Positions 26,616 through 36,243 of a DNA stretch of 64,000 nt are shown one piece after another. The position numbers were made by a program, and so were the translations under genes. The stretch comes from Leptolyngbya sp. 'hensonii' (GTDB lineage: Bacteria; Cyanobacteriota; Cyanobacteriia; GCF-001939115). The notes under the pieces are model-generated. The model was not told the DNA's origin. It ran no database searches and saw nothing but the letters and a program-made list of their open reading frames with translations. The stretch is taken from contig NZ_MQTZ01000044.1 of NCBI RefSeq assembly GCF_001939115.1, positions 186,001 through 250,000 on the forward strand. Reading direction: 5' to 3'. Position 1 is the stretch's first letter; the number at the start of each line of letters is the position of its first letter.

Positions 26616-26621
26616 TATAAT
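26616..26621 (+). promoter_or_regulatory. Probable -10 box of the kaiABC operon
   Basis: A consensus TATAAT lies 41 bp before the most likely kaiA start. TTAAAT stands 17 nt upstream as a weak -35. The surrounding 194-bp divergent region is AT-rich and would also hold the promoter of the CBS-kinase gene. Confidence 0.45.
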
Positions 26622-26664
26622 CACCCAGAAAATTAATGCCTGGATAGAGGACATTTTAGAGATT

Positions 26665-27633
26665 TTGCAGCCCCAACTTTGTATTTGTACACTCATTAGT
26701 TCCGATAAATTGGCTCAATCACTGTTGCAGAACTTGGGTCAAGATTCGCATTCCATCACTTCTTTTCGAAGTCAGAGAGAACTGCTTGATTTTATTGAAC
26801 AACGGGGTCAGGTAGATTGTTTGATCCTGGAAGGTCGAGAAGTTGTGGCTCAGGTCCTAGCCCAGTTGAGCGCTCTCCAGATTCTATTGCCGACGGTTGT
26901 CCTGGTGGAAGCGCTGAACACGGCTCAAAAGCAACTTGCCAACTCAGCCGACAATCCTGATGTTCAGCCTAGCCGATCTCTTGACGATCCTGCAGAAAAC
27001 GCGCTTGAAAAACGGGCTCAGGAATTCAGTAAAGAGCCGTCTGAATCAGTATTTGCAAGTCATGCGGCTGTGATCTACGTGCCAGCGAATTGCCTTGATC
27101 AAATTTCTGATTTTCTCCACCGGGCTATTACCCAGTTTTTGCAGATTCTCCCCAGTGTTGATGCATTTCATCTTCCTGTTCCTTCTGAAGCCTCTTCTCA
27201 ACCCACAAGTTCACCATCTCTCATGCCGCAACACCAGCGTTTAGCCCAAAAACTAAAGGAGCGATTAGGGTATCTGGGTGTGTATTACAAGAGAAATCCT
27301 GAAATTTTCTTTCGCAATTTGTCTCCGGAAGAGAAACAAGAATTTCTAGATCAATTGAAGTTGGATTACAAAGAGATTATTCTTAGCTATTTCACTAAGG
27401 ATCCAACCCAGCTTAACCAGGAGATCGATGCTTTTGTAAATACTGCATTTTTTACTGATATTTCTGTGTCGCAAATTGTTGAAACGCACATGGAGATCAT
27501 GGATGAATTTTCCAAGCAATTGAGATTAGAAGGAAGAAGTGAGGAAATTCTACTGGATTATCGATTGACTTTGATTGATATAATTGCTCACCTGTGTGAG
27601 ATGTACCGTCGCTCTATTCCCAGGGAAAGTTAA
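26665..27633 (+). CDS. kaiA: Circadian clock protein KaiA
   Basis: The 322-aa protein is full length. The N-terminal ~135 residues are the pseudo-receiver domain. The C-terminal domain (about 190-320) is the helical KaiC-binding and dimerisation module, recognised by RLGYLGVYYKRNPEIF, ILLDYRLTLIDIIAHL and the terminal CEMYRRSIPRE. KaiA stimulates KaiC autophosphorylation by binding its C-terminal tail. No in-frame ATG or GTG exists at the expected N-terminus. TTG at 26665 is used here, but an ATT at 26662, lying 11 nt after AGAGG, is also possible and would align with the MLSQ start of Synechococcus KaiA. kaiB follows after 19 bp, indicating an operon. Confidence 0.95.
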   Translation: MQPQLCICTLISSDKLAQSLLQNLGQDSHSITSFRSQRELLDFIEQRGQVDCLILEGREVVAQVLAQLSALQILLPTVVLVEALNTAQKQLANSADNPDVQPSRSLDDPAENALEKRAQEFSKEPSESVFASHAAVIYVPANCLDQISDFLHRAITQFLQILPSVDAFHLPVPSEASSQPTSSPSLMPQHQRLAQKLKERLGYLGVYYKRNPEIFFRNLSPEEKQEFLDQLKLDYKEIILSYFTKDPTQLNQEIDAFVNTAFFTDISVSQIVETHMEIMDEFSKQLRLEGRSEEILLDYRLTLIDIIAHLCEMYRRSIPRES

Positions 27634-27652
27634 CTTTTAAGTATTTTCTACT

Positions 27653-27967
27653 ATGAGTCCTTCAAAAAAAACGTACATTCTCAAGCTCTATGTTGCGGGA
27701 AATACACCTAACTCTGTGCGGGCTTTAAAGACTCTCAACGAAATCCTAGAGAATGAGTTTCAGGGCGTGTATGCACTCAAGGTAATTGATGTTTTGAAGA
27801 ATCCACAACTGGCTGAGGAAGATAAAATTCTAGCCACCCCAACCCTCGCTAAGATTTTGCCGCCTCCAGTCCGTAGAATTATTGGTGATTTATCCGATCG
27901 AGAAAAAGTCCTGATTGGTCTAGACCTTTTATATGATGAACTCCGAGAGGATGAACCACGCAGTTAA
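27653..27967 (+). CDS. kaiB: Circadian clock protein KaiB
   Basis: The 104-aa protein has the standard KaiB sequence: [18 protein letters not shown] at the start, [20 protein letters not shown] in the middle, and [19 protein letters not shown]. The Asp/Glu-rich tail is present. KaiB switches between a tetrameric ground state and a thioredoxin-like fold that binds the KaiC CI ring, sequesters KaiA and recruits output kinases. It lies 19 bp after kaiA and 59 bp before kaiC. Length and conserved residues are normal. Confidence 0.97.
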   Translation: MSPSKKTYILKLYVAGNTPNSVRALKTLNEILENEFQGVYALKVIDVLKNPQLAEEDKILATPTLAKILPPPVRRIIGDLSDREKVLIGLDLLYDELREDEPRS

Positions 27968-28026
27968 TACACCCGTTTAGACAATACCAAGCAGGAGACT
28001 GAGTAAACCTTGTTCCTAGCGAATTT

Positions 28027-29631
28027 ATGAATCAGGATAGTCAACCTAAGAAAAAAGAAGAACCCCAATTAACCGGAATCCAAAAAATTCGGACCCTGAT
28101 TGAGGGATTTGACGATATCAGTCATGGGGGTCTACCGGTGGGTAGAACGACCCTGCTCAGTGGCACCTCTGGCACTGGAAAAACTCTGGTGGCAGTCCAG
28201 TTTCTCTACAATGGTATTGTCAATTTTGATGAACCTGGTATCTTCGTCACATTCGAGGAATCCCCTACCGACATCATCAAGAATGCCTATAGCTTTGGCT
28301 GGGATCTGCAAAGTCTGATTGATGACGGCAAGCTGTTCATTCTGGATGCCTCTCCAGATCCAGAAGGCCAGGATGTGGTGGGTAATTTTGACCTATCTGC
28401 TTTGATTGAGCGGATTCAATATGCCATTCGGAAATATAAGGCGAGACGGGTCTCGATTGATTCGGTCACGGCGGTGTTTCAGCAGTATGATGCAGCCTCA
28501 GTGGTGCGGCGGGAGATCTTCCGTCTGGTGGCTCGTCTGAAGCAGGTCGGGGCGACCACGATCATGACCACGGAGCGGGTGGAGGAATATGGTCCAGTGG
28601 CCCGCTTTGGGGTGGAAGAATTTGTCTCTGATAACGTAGTGATTGTTCGTAATGTCCTGGAAGGCGAACGGCGGCGGCGCACGATCGAAATCCTCAAATT
28701 GCGGGGCACCACCCATATGAAAGGGGAATATCCTTTCACCATTACCAACCAGGGGGTCAATATCTTTCCGCTGGGGGCGATGCGGCTGACCCAGCGATCG
28801 TCCAATGTACGGGTGTCCTCTGGGGTCAAAACCCTGGACGAAATGTGTGGCGGTGGTTTCTTCAAAGATTCGATCATCCTGGCCACCGGCGCAACCGGGA
28901 CTGGCAAAACTCTCCTGGTCAGCAAATTTATCCAGGATGCTTGCCTCCGGGGCGATCGAGCTATTCTATTTGCCTATGAAGAATCCCGAGCCCAACTCTC
29001 CCGCAATGCCTACTCCTGGGGCATTGATTTTGAGGAGATGGAACAAAAGGGCCTGCTGAAAATTCTCTGTACCTATCCGGAATCTGCTGGTCTGGAAGAT
29101 CACCTCCAGATTATCAAGTCGGAAATCGCTGAGTTCAAACCCTCCAGGATTGCGATCGACTCCCTGTCAGCTCTGGCGCGCGGGGTGAGTAACAATGCCT
29201 TCCGTCAGTTTGTCATCGGGGTTACCGGCTTCGCTAAACAGGAGGAGATTACGGGCTTCTTCACCAACACGACGGACCAATTTATGGGGTCCAACTCAAT
29301 CACGGACTCCCACATCTCCACCATCACGGACACCATCCTGATGCTGCAGTACGTTGAGATTCGAGGCGAGATGTCTCGAGCCATCAACGTCTTCAAGATG
29401 CGGGGATCCTGGCATGACAAAGCCATTCGGGAATACACTATCAGCGAGGATGGACCGGAAATCAAAGACTCCTTCCGGAACTTCGAGGGGATTATCAGTG
29501 GTTCCCCCACCCGGGTTACGGTCAGTGAAAAGACAGAGCTATCCCGGATTGTCAAAGGGGTGCAGGAGAAAATTGGTGAGGATGGGGAGACTCTAAAGGG
29601 GATCTCTCAAGAAGGGATCAACCCATCCTAG
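28027..29631 (+). CDS. kaiC: Circadian clock ATPase/autokinase KaiC
   Basis: The 534-aa protein has two RecA-like lobes. The CI Walker A GTSGTGKT has its Lys at 52, and the catalytic Glu pair is at 77-78. The CII Walker A is GATGTGKT. The phosphorylation pair falls at Ser431 and Thr432 in DSHISTITDT, with the same numbering as Synechococcus elongatus KaiC. The tail is about 15 residues longer than in S. elongatus (KIGEDGETLKGISQEGINPS), which may affect the KaiA-binding A-loop region, although the core of that region is intact. KaiC is the central oscillator and is expected to act with the KaiA and KaiB encoded immediately upstream. Confidence 0.98.
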   Translation: MNQDSQPKKKEEPQLTGIQKIRTLIEGFDDISHGGLPVGRTTLLSGTSGTGKTLVAVQFLYNGIVNFDEPGIFVTFEESPTDIIKNAYSFGWDLQSLIDDGKLFILDASPDPEGQDVVGNFDLSALIERIQYAIRKYKARRVSIDSVTAVFQQYDAASVVRREIFRLVARLKQVGATTIMTTERVEEYGPVARFGVEEFVSDNVVIVRNVLEGERRRRTIEILKLRGTTHMKGEYPFTITNQGVNIFPLGAMRLTQRSSNVRVSSGVKTLDEMCGGGFFKDSIILATGATGTGKTLLVSKFIQDACLRGDRAILFAYEESRAQLSRNAYSWGIDFEEMEQKGLLKILCTYPESAGLEDHLQIIKSEIAEFKPSRIAIDSLSALARGVSNNAFRQFVIGVTGFAKQEEITGFFTNTTDQFMGSNSITDSHISTITDTILMLQYVEIRGEMSRAINVFKMRGSWHDKAIREYTISEDGPEIKDSFRNFEGIISGSPTRVTVSEKTELSRIVKGVQEKIGEDGETLKGISQEGINPS

Positions 29632-29675
29632 GAGCCCACTGATGCAGACTTCCAATCTAAAACTTGGAGATCCTT

Positions 29676-30668
29676 ATGGGCAAACTCACCAGCAGTATGA
29701 TCAATGGCATGATTGGGGCTATTGTGCTCCCCGGATTCGTTGCCTGTGCTGAGGCAAAGCCTGTGTTGCGATCGGGCACGACTAACGGGATCCTGTCGGT
29801 TGGGAATCTGAAACGCACCTACCGGATTCACCTACCCCCCCGCTATGACGATAAGACTCGGTTGCCCTTGGTGATTGTCCTCCATGGCTTTGGCGGGAAT
29901 GGCCGTAATGGTTTGGAGCAGGGCAAATGGATTGAAAAGTCTGAGCGTGAGGGCTTTCTGGTGGTGGGTCCAGAAGGGGTTCTCAAGCAGCCTGGTCAGC
30001 GTGAAAGCTTCTTGAGAAACCCCCGTTCCTGGAATAGTGGTCCGAAAGAAACACCAGCCGCCGTCCGTCAGGTTGATGATGTTGGCTTTATGCGAGCCCT
30101 GATCGACCACCTCCTGGCAACAGGTTGGGTGGATGAAAACCGCATTTATGTCACAGGGTTTTCCAATGGGGCAGCCATGACCTTTCGTGTTGGCCTGGAG
30201 TTGTCCGATCGGATCGCTGCCATCGCCCCTGTCTCCAATACCCTGCTGGTCCAGCCCCAGCCATTGCAGCGACCGGTTTCCCTGCTCCTGCTGTTTGGTA
30301 CTGCTGACCCAATCAACCCGATGACTGGGGGGCAAGTGACCCGATCGGGCCAGACCATCACCCGGCCTGCTGCAATTGACAGTTGGAAAACCTGGGCGCA
30401 GCTCCTGCAATGTCCAGCAGAGCCCCAGATCATTTACGATCGCGATGGGGTCAAGGGCAGAGCCTTCCGGCCCTGTACCGCTGATGCAGAAGCCCTGTTT
30501 TACACCGTTGAGGGGATGGGGCATGTCTGGCCGGGGGGGCGCAATTACCTGCCAGAGCGCACAATTGGGAAAAGCTCGAATGCGATCGATGCCACAGACC
30601 TGATCTGGGAATTTTTCCGCCGCCATCCGAAAAAACAGATCAGGGCCTCTCTGGGAATCGGGCTGTAA
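29676..30668 (+). CDS. Secreted esterase of the PHB depolymerase/LpqC (alpha/beta hydrolase) family
   Basis: The ~330-aa protein has an N-terminal hydrophobic export segment (MINGMIGAIVLPGFVACAEA). The alpha/beta hydrolase core includes the oxyanion motif LVIVLHGFGGNG, nucleophile Ser in TGFSNGAAM, acid Asp in FGTADPINP, and His in GMGHVWPGG. Family members cleave polyhydroxyalkanoate or feruloyl esters; the substrate here is not known. The frame reaches a TTG at 29664, but the ATG at 29676 has GGAG at a good distance and is chosen. It follows kaiC after 44 bp on the same strand, so read-through is possible, though functional linkage to the clock is unlikely. Confidence 0.87.
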   Translation: MGKLTSSMINGMIGAIVLPGFVACAEAKPVLRSGTTNGILSVGNLKRTYRIHLPPRYDDKTRLPLVIVLHGFGGNGRNGLEQGKWIEKSEREGFLVVGPEGVLKQPGQRESFLRNPRSWNSGPKETPAAVRQVDDVGFMRALIDHLLATGWVDENRIYVTGFSNGAAMTFRVGLELSDRIAAIAPVSNTLLVQPQPLQRPVSLLLLFGTADPINPMTGGQVTRSGQTITRPAAIDSWKTWAQLLQCPAEPQIIYDRDGVKGRAFRPCTADAEALFYTVEGMGHVWPGGRNYLPERTIGKSSNAIDATDLIWEFFRRHPKKQIRASLGIGL

Positions 30669-30765
30669 ATGAGCGGGCATCACCGGGCCGATAAGATGGC
30701 CATAGGGGGTGCTGCTGCTCGATCGTTGCCCTGATCACCATATCTATGCAGCCGGGAGGGGAATT

Positions 30766-32673
30766 ATGGTCCGACTCAAGTTCTGGCAATGGATGGTGCT
30801 GGCCCTGCCGATCGTCAGCATCATCTCCTTCGTCCTGATCGCTGCCGGAATTCAGATTCAGGCCTGGGGCCTGAGCTGGATCTGGGCTTTATTGATCCTG
30901 GTGTTTGTCGGCTGGCGCTGGTTACTCGTCCATTGGACCCGTCCCCTGATCACCCAGGTTGAAGCCGTCGTGGCTGAAGTCAACCAGGAACTGGAAGTCT
31001 CCAGGGCTGACAAGACCGCCCTGCTCCCAGACAGCGACCCGACCCGCCAGGCCGAAGCTATTCTCCACCATCTCCTGGTTTCAGCCCAGGCTGATCTTCC
31101 GATCTGGGAAGACTGGCCCACTTTCTGGCAACGCTGTCAGTATCTGGTTAGAGAAATCGCCCATCTCTACCATCCAGAAGTCAAATATCCCCTGCTCAAT
31201 ATCTACGTGCCCCAGGCTGCCACACTGCTACGGGGCACAGTCGATGATCTGGCTCAGTGGCTGCACAAGTTGTCTCCCGTTCTGAATCAAGTTACCCTTG
31301 GGCAGGCTGTCCAGACCTACGAGGTCTATCGCCAGTTGGAACCCTCTGCCCGCAAACTCTGGCAGGTCTGGAATTGGGCTCAGTGGCTCTTGAATCCAGC
31401 GGCAGCCTTGGCTCGTCAGGTCAGCCAACGATCGGGCAACCAGGCCAATCAGCAGCTTCTGGTCAACCTCAGCCAGCTTCTGCGGGAAGCCGCCCTGCGG
31501 AATCTATGTCGGCAGGCGATCGGGCTTTACAGTGGCACCACCCTGCCCCCTAGTTTGGCCTCACCTGCTCCACCGCCAGCCAAAACCCAGACCTTACAAA
31601 CGATCCTGGCCCAGGCAGAGCCATCGGATGAGATCGGGCCGCAACCCGTTCAGATTTTGCTGGTTGGGCGCACGGGCGCGGGCAAAAGCAGCCTGATCAA
31701 TACCCTGTTTCAGTCAGAACAAGCTGCTGTAGATGTGCTACCCAACACTGATCAAATTCAGAGTTACCGCTGGCAGGTGAGTAGCGGCCAAGAACTGGTC
31801 CTGTGGGATACACCAGGCTATCAGCCCCTAAACCGCCCCGACCTCCAAGAGCAGGTGTTGGACCATCTCACCCAGGCTGATGTACTTCTGCTGGCCACAC
31901 CAGCTCTAGATCCCGCTCTACAGATGGATATCGACTTCTTGCAAAAACTCCGAGCGCAAGTTGCCGATTTGCCCACGATCGTGATTGTGACTCAGGTTGA
32001 TCGGCTGCGGCCCATGCGGGAGTGGCAGCCTCCCTACGACTGGCAGTGGGGCGATCGACCGAAGGAAGTGGCCATCCGGGAAGCCACCCAGTATCGAATT
32101 CAACAGTTGGGGGATTGGTGCGATCGGGTGCTACCTCTGGTTGCAGCCGATGGAACGACGGGACGAATTGCTTGGGGGGACGATGTCCTGGCTGCGACTC
32201 TGATAGAGGTCATGGATCCGGCCAGACAGATTCGGTTGGCTCGCTTTCTCCGCGATCGGGAAGCCCGAGCGATCGCAGCCGCCCAAATCATTGATCACTA
32301 TACCTTTCAGATGACCACGACCCAGGGATTAACCGCCTTTCTGAAGAGTCCGGTGCTACAGTTCCTGTCTACCCTGATCACGGGTTCTCCCAGTTTGGCC
32401 TATCTGCTGGCCGAACAAATTCCGATGGAACAATTGCCGATCGTGATTGGCAAACTCCAGATGGCCTATGACCTGTTCTCCCTGCTCAGTCCCGACGGTT
32501 CGAATCCTGGCAGCTTTGACCTGCTTAGCCTCTGGCCCCTGTTGCTAGAAAATCCGGAACCCCCCGATCGCAATGCCTGGGCTTTTGGCCATGCCCTGGT
32601 TGAATACTGGACCCAACAGCTCACAGTAGGGCAACTGCAAGCCCGTTTCGAAGATTACCTCCGACAAAGTTGA
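30766..32673 (+). CDS. Membrane-anchored GTPase of the Era-like/YcjX-YfjP type
   Basis: The 635-aa protein begins with two membrane helices (about 8-30 and 36-54). A helical region (about 60-280) precedes a GTPase domain at about 300-460: G1 [14 protein letters not shown]3 LWDTPGY and G4 TQVDR in place of NKxD. The last ~170 residues are helical and hydrophobic in places. The start at 30766 is chosen because GGGAGGGG lies 5 nt before it; an upstream frame from 30709 exists without a ribosome binding site. The role is unknown, possibly in membrane remodelling or ribosome-linked processes. The 3' end overlaps the convergent WD40 gene by 19 bp. Confidence 0.82.
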   Translation: MVRLKFWQWMVLALPIVSIISFVLIAAGIQIQAWGLSWIWALLILVFVGWRWLLVHWTRPLITQVEAVVAEVNQELEVSRADKTALLPDSDPTRQAEAILHHLLVSAQADLPIWEDWPTFWQRCQYLVREIAHLYHPEVKYPLLNIYVPQAATLLRGTVDDLAQWLHKLSPVLNQVTLGQAVQTYEVYRQLEPSARKLWQVWNWAQWLLNPAAALARQVSQRSGNQANQQLLVNLSQLLREAALRNLCRQAIGLYSGTTLPPSLASPAPPPAKTQTLQTILAQAEPSDEIGPQPVQILLVGRTGAGKSSLINTLFQSEQAAVDVLPNTDQIQSYRWQVSSGQELVLWDTPGYQPLNRPDLQEQVLDHLTQADVLLLATPALDPALQMDIDFLQKLRAQVADLPTIVIVTQVDRLRPMREWQPPYDWQWGDRPKEVAIREATQYRIQQLGDWCDRVLPLVAADGTTGRIAWGDDVLAATLIEVMDPARQIRLARFLRDREARAIAAAQIIDHYTFQMTTTQGLTAFLKSPVLQFLSTLITGSPSLAYLLAEQIPMEQLPIVIGKLQMAYDLFSLLSPDGSNPGSFDLLSLWPLLLENPEPPDRNAWAFGHALVEYWTQQLTVGQLQARFEDYLRQS

Positions 32674-35600
32674 TTCACATCCTTCACTTCATCCATGGGA
32701 TGACTCTCTAAGTAACTTTGCACCCAATTACAACTCTCCCGCAAGACTTCATTTGGGCTCCACCGCAGGTTCCAGACAATAATTCGGCCTGTATTATCCG
32801 ATGAAATTAATTTTTGGCCATCCGGACTGAATTTGAGACTCATCACCGCGCCATCATGACCCGGGAGGGTGCGGAGTTCCTGCCCGGCTAGGCTCCACAG
32901 TCGGATCACCCGATCGGCTCCCCCAGTCGCCAGGATTTGACCATCCGGGCTGAACTCCACATCAAACAATTTTTTTCGGGATGCGGGAATGGTTCGCAGT
33001 TCTTTTCCCGCCATACTCCACAGACGGGCTGTATTATCCATACCGGCAGTGGCAAAGAGGGTTCCTTGAGGGCTGATCGCCAGATCCATCATCCAACCGA
33101 CATGTCCTTTGGCCACCGCCAGTTGCCGCCCCTGCAAAGTCCAGATCCGGATCGTCTCATCCCAACCGATCGTCACCAGCGTCTGGCCATCGGGACTAAA
33201 CCGAACCTTGCGGGCATCTTCCGTATGCCCGGTCAGAGTGGTTATTAACTGCCCCCTGCGCGTCCACAACTTCACGGTTTTATCGCGACTGGCTGTGGCA
33301 AGGATTTGCCCATTCGGACTAAACGCCACATCCAGCACCAGATTCTGATGACCGATCAACTTCACCAGCAGCTGACCCTGCAGGGTCCAGAGGCGGGCCG
33401 TGCCATCATAACTGGCGGTAGCGATCGTCTGCCCATCCGGACTGAAGGTCACCGCCGCCACCGAGTCCTCATGTCCAACCAGGGATGCCTGATATTGCAA
33501 GGGATTCAGGCTCCAGAGTTGAACTATTTTATCTGTACCAGCCGTGGCCAGCAGGCGGCCATCCGGACTGAAACTGACATCACTCGCCAGGGGTTCATGG
33601 CGCAGAAAACTCCTGACCTGGGGAGACCAGAGTTTCACTGTGCCGTCTACACTGGCGGTGGCGATCGTCTGGCCATCCGGGCTGAACTCCGCATCCCAAA
33701 CCCAATTCTCATGGCCATCCAGGGTTTCCAGATATTGGCCATCCCAACTCCACAGCTTGACCTGATTATCAGAACCAGCCGAAAGCAGGGTCCGCCCATC
33801 TGGACTGAAGCGCACCCTCATCACACTGGCCTGATGACCAGACAAGGTTTTTAGGGGGCGTCCAGCCAGAGTCCAGAGGCGAATACTTTTATCCAGGCTA
33901 CCGCTACTGGTCGCGATCGTCTGCCCATCTGGACTGAAGTCCACACTGTTGACACCATCCAGATGGCCTTTAAGGGTTTGCAGTTCCCGCCCCTCGAAAG
34001 TCCATAGTTTGGCGGTTCGATCGTAGCTGGCGGTGGCTAGAGTTCTACCATCCGGGCTAAACCTGACTTCCAACACCGGTCCCTGATGCCCCACCAATGT
34101 CCTCAGCAGTTGGCCCTGCAAATTCCATAATTTGACTGTTCCATCCTCACTCGCCGTTGCCAGAGTTTGACCATCCGGACTGAAACAGGCACTATGAATT
34201 TTATCCCGATGCCCGGTCAGGGTGAACAGTTCCCGCCCCGATCGGGTCCAGAGCTTGGCTGTCCCATCAAAGCTGGCTGTGATCAGGGTTTGACCATCCG
34301 GGCTAAAGCTGACACTCCGGACCTCGGCCCTGTGCCCGCTCAGGATTCTGATCATCTGCCCCTGGGCTGTCCAGAGCCGCACGGTACGATCGCTACTGGC
34401 CGTCGCCAGCCTGCTGCCATCCGGACTAAAGCTGACCGCAAAGATGGTGCCTTGGTGACCTTCTAAACGATTCCGTTCTCGAATCTTGTAGAATGCCTCG
34501 GCTAAAACCTGATTGGCCTGAGTTTGCAGCTTTTGCTGGAAAGGCTTGTCCAACAACCAGGCGGCCCCCAAAGAATGGTTCAGCTTTTGTAGCTTGCCCA
34601 CCCCTCGCAAACTGGTGAGCAGGGCCTCGAAGTCTTTATGGGACGCCAGCAAAGCCTGGGCATAAGCCGTAATCACCTCACTCTCACTGAGTTCTGCCTT
34701 TTTCCGTTCCAACTCTGCCCTCCAGGCAAACGTCACTGCCAGCACGCTGAGGAGAGCCAGAATACACCCGGAGACGATCGAAACCCTCAAGAGCTGTTTC
34801 AAACTGGCCACTTTCTCCGTCGCTCTGGCCAATTGTTCCGCTTTTAAATGAGCTTCAACTCTTTGATTTTCTAGCTCCTGACTGGCGGCCAGAAATTGAT
34901 AGTCAATATCGGTTAAATTCTTGCCCTCGGCCCAGGCTTTCGCCCGATGCAGCGCCTCTCCCTGTAACAGGAATTGTTTGTCCTGCCCTTGAGCCGCCAA
35001 CCACCCCTTGAGCATGATTTCATAGTCATGGGGACGGAGATTAGCCAGCTCTTTTTCAACCCATTTCTGATCAAAAATGATTTGATAAATGGGATTACGC
35101 AGATGCAAGGTACTGCCTGTTTTTGAAATCAGCCCTGATAGACGCAGGTCAATTTCTTCGATGCTTTCCTGAGCCTGGATTTCCCCTTGCATCAGAACTT
35201 GTTGATACAACCCTAAAATGCGCGCTTTGCGAGGATTCGGATTGTTAGGCGAATCTCGCATAATGCGATCGCGTATGGTTTTTAAGTGTTCTGGAATATC
35301 CTGAGCTTCCCAGTTCTGAATAATGTTTTCATAGATAAATTTCTCGATCCAGGGAGCCTCCTTACCCTCTGGAATCTGACAATCTGAGGCCTGAATTAAG
35401 CGACATATTTTTTGTGTCAGAAAGGGTTGCCCCCCCGTCCACTTTAAAATTTCCTGTAAGACCTGCTCCGGGTGAGAGGTATTATCCAGCAACCCAATCC
35501 CCAGCGGTTGTTGGACCTCTTCCAGGGTAAATCCCACTAGATCGATTTCCTGCCCAATATTAAAAGGACTTCTGCCTTTGTCTGCCATTAAATCGGCAGG

Positions 35601-36182
35601 ATTGGCCACCCCAATCAATACAAAGGTCAAGCGGCGGAACGTAAGATGATCGGGACGTTTGTTATAGCAGGCTCGAATCAGGGCAAAAAAGTCATCTCTA
35701 GGAAAATTATCCAGGCTTAAAATACTATCGATTTCATCCAGGAAGATAACCACAGGTTGCAGAATTTCTTTGAGTAGAATTGACTCAAAAAAGTCTTCCA
35801 GGAGCTTACATAAGCTCACAGATTTTTGTTCCAACCAAGCATCAATATCAACCTTTTCATTGAGATTAAAACTGCTGACTAAATCATAAATAACTGAGGC
35901 ATACCATTGCTCAGGCGTCACACCCTGGCAACCAATACCACTTAAATCGATCGCGGCACAGACAAATCCCTCTGCCTGTAAACGCTGCATTACCTGCACG
36001 CGCACGCTGGATTTACCCATCTGGCGAGAGTTAAAGACATAGCAAAACTCCCCTGCTCTGATGGCCTCATACAACTTCCTATCTGCCTGCCGGGTCACAT
36101 AGGTGGGGTCATGGGCCAGTAAGCTGCCGCCTACCCGGTATTCAACAGATGAAGGATTACGTGAAGGAAGGGAAAGAGTCAT
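32655..36182 (-). CDS. AAA-like NTPase with transmembrane helix and 14 WD40 repeats
   Basis: The 1175-aa protein opens with an AAA-like domain of the AAA_35 type (about 14-400): Walker [10 protein letters not shown] at 51-59, and Walker [10 protein letters not shown] at about 144-152. A coiled coil and one membrane helix (about 463-487) follow. From about 571 there are 14 WD40 units of ~41 residues, nearly all with GH ... FSPDGQ ... LW landmarks, enough for two seven-bladed propellers. Blades 7, 8 and 13 have lost the GH dipeptide at some positions. The layout resembles cyanobacterial STAND-like sensors. It is the second gene of a pair with the kinase-NTPase gene, 61 bp downstream of it. Confidence 0.9.
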   Translation of the reverse strand: MTLSLPSRNPSSVEYRVGGSLLAHDPTYVTRQADRKLYEAIRAGEFCYVFNSRQMGKSSVRVQVMQRLQAEGFVCAAIDLSGIGCQGVTPEQWYASVIYDLVSSFNLNEKVDIDAWLEQKSVSLCKLLEDFFESILLKEILQPVVIFLDEIDSILSLDNFPRDDFFALIRACYNKRPDHLTFRRLTFVLIGVANPADLMADKGRSPFNIGQEIDLVGFTLEEVQQPLGIGLLDNTSHPEQVLQEILKWTGGQPFLTQKICRLIQASDCQIPEGKEAPWIEKFIYENIIQNWEAQDIPEHLKTIRDRIMRDSPNNPNPRKARILGLYQQVLMQGEIQAQESIEEIDLRLSGLISKTGSTLHLRNPIYQIIFDQKWVEKELANLRPHDYEIMLKGWLAAQGQDKQFLLQGEALHRAKAWAEGKNLTDIDYQFLAASQELENQRVEAHLKAEQLARATEKVASLKQLLRVSIVSGCILALLSVLAVTFAWRAELERKKAELSESEVITAYAQALLASHKDFEALLTSLRGVGKLQKLNHSLGAAWLLDKPFQQKLQTQANQVLAEAFYKIRERNRLEGHQGTIFAVSFSPDGSRLATASSDRTVRLWTAQGQMIRILSGHRAEVRSVSFSPDGQTLITASFDGTAKLWTRSGRELFTLTGHRDKIHSACFSPDGQTLATASEDGTVKLWNLQGQLLRTLVGHQGPVLEVRFSPDGRTLATASYDRTAKLWTFEGRELQTLKGHLDGVNSVDFSPDGQTIATSSGSLDKSIRLWTLAGRPLKTLSGHQASVMRVRFSPDGRTLLSAGSDNQVKLWSWDGQYLETLDGHENWVWDAEFSPDGQTIATASVDGTVKLWSPQVRSFLRHEPLASDVSFSPDGRLLATAGTDKIVQLWSLNPLQYQASLVGHEDSVAAVTFSPDGQTIATASYDGTARLWTLQGQLLVKLIGHQNLVLDVAFSPNGQILATASRDKTVKLWTRRGQLITTLTGHTEDARKVRFSPDGQTLVTIGWDETIRIWTLQGRQLAVAKGHVGWMMDLAISPQGTLFATAGMDNTARLWSMAGKELRTIPASRKKLFDVEFSPDGQILATGGADRVIRLWSLAGQELRTLPGHDGAVMSLKFSPDGQKLISSDNTGRIIVWNLRWSPNEVLRESCNWVQSYLESHPMDEVKDVNQLCRR

Positions 36183-36243
36183 AGGTCATACCCTTCAAAA
36201 TCATGAAAGGACTACCAACCCAACGCCAGTTCACTGGTTCAGT

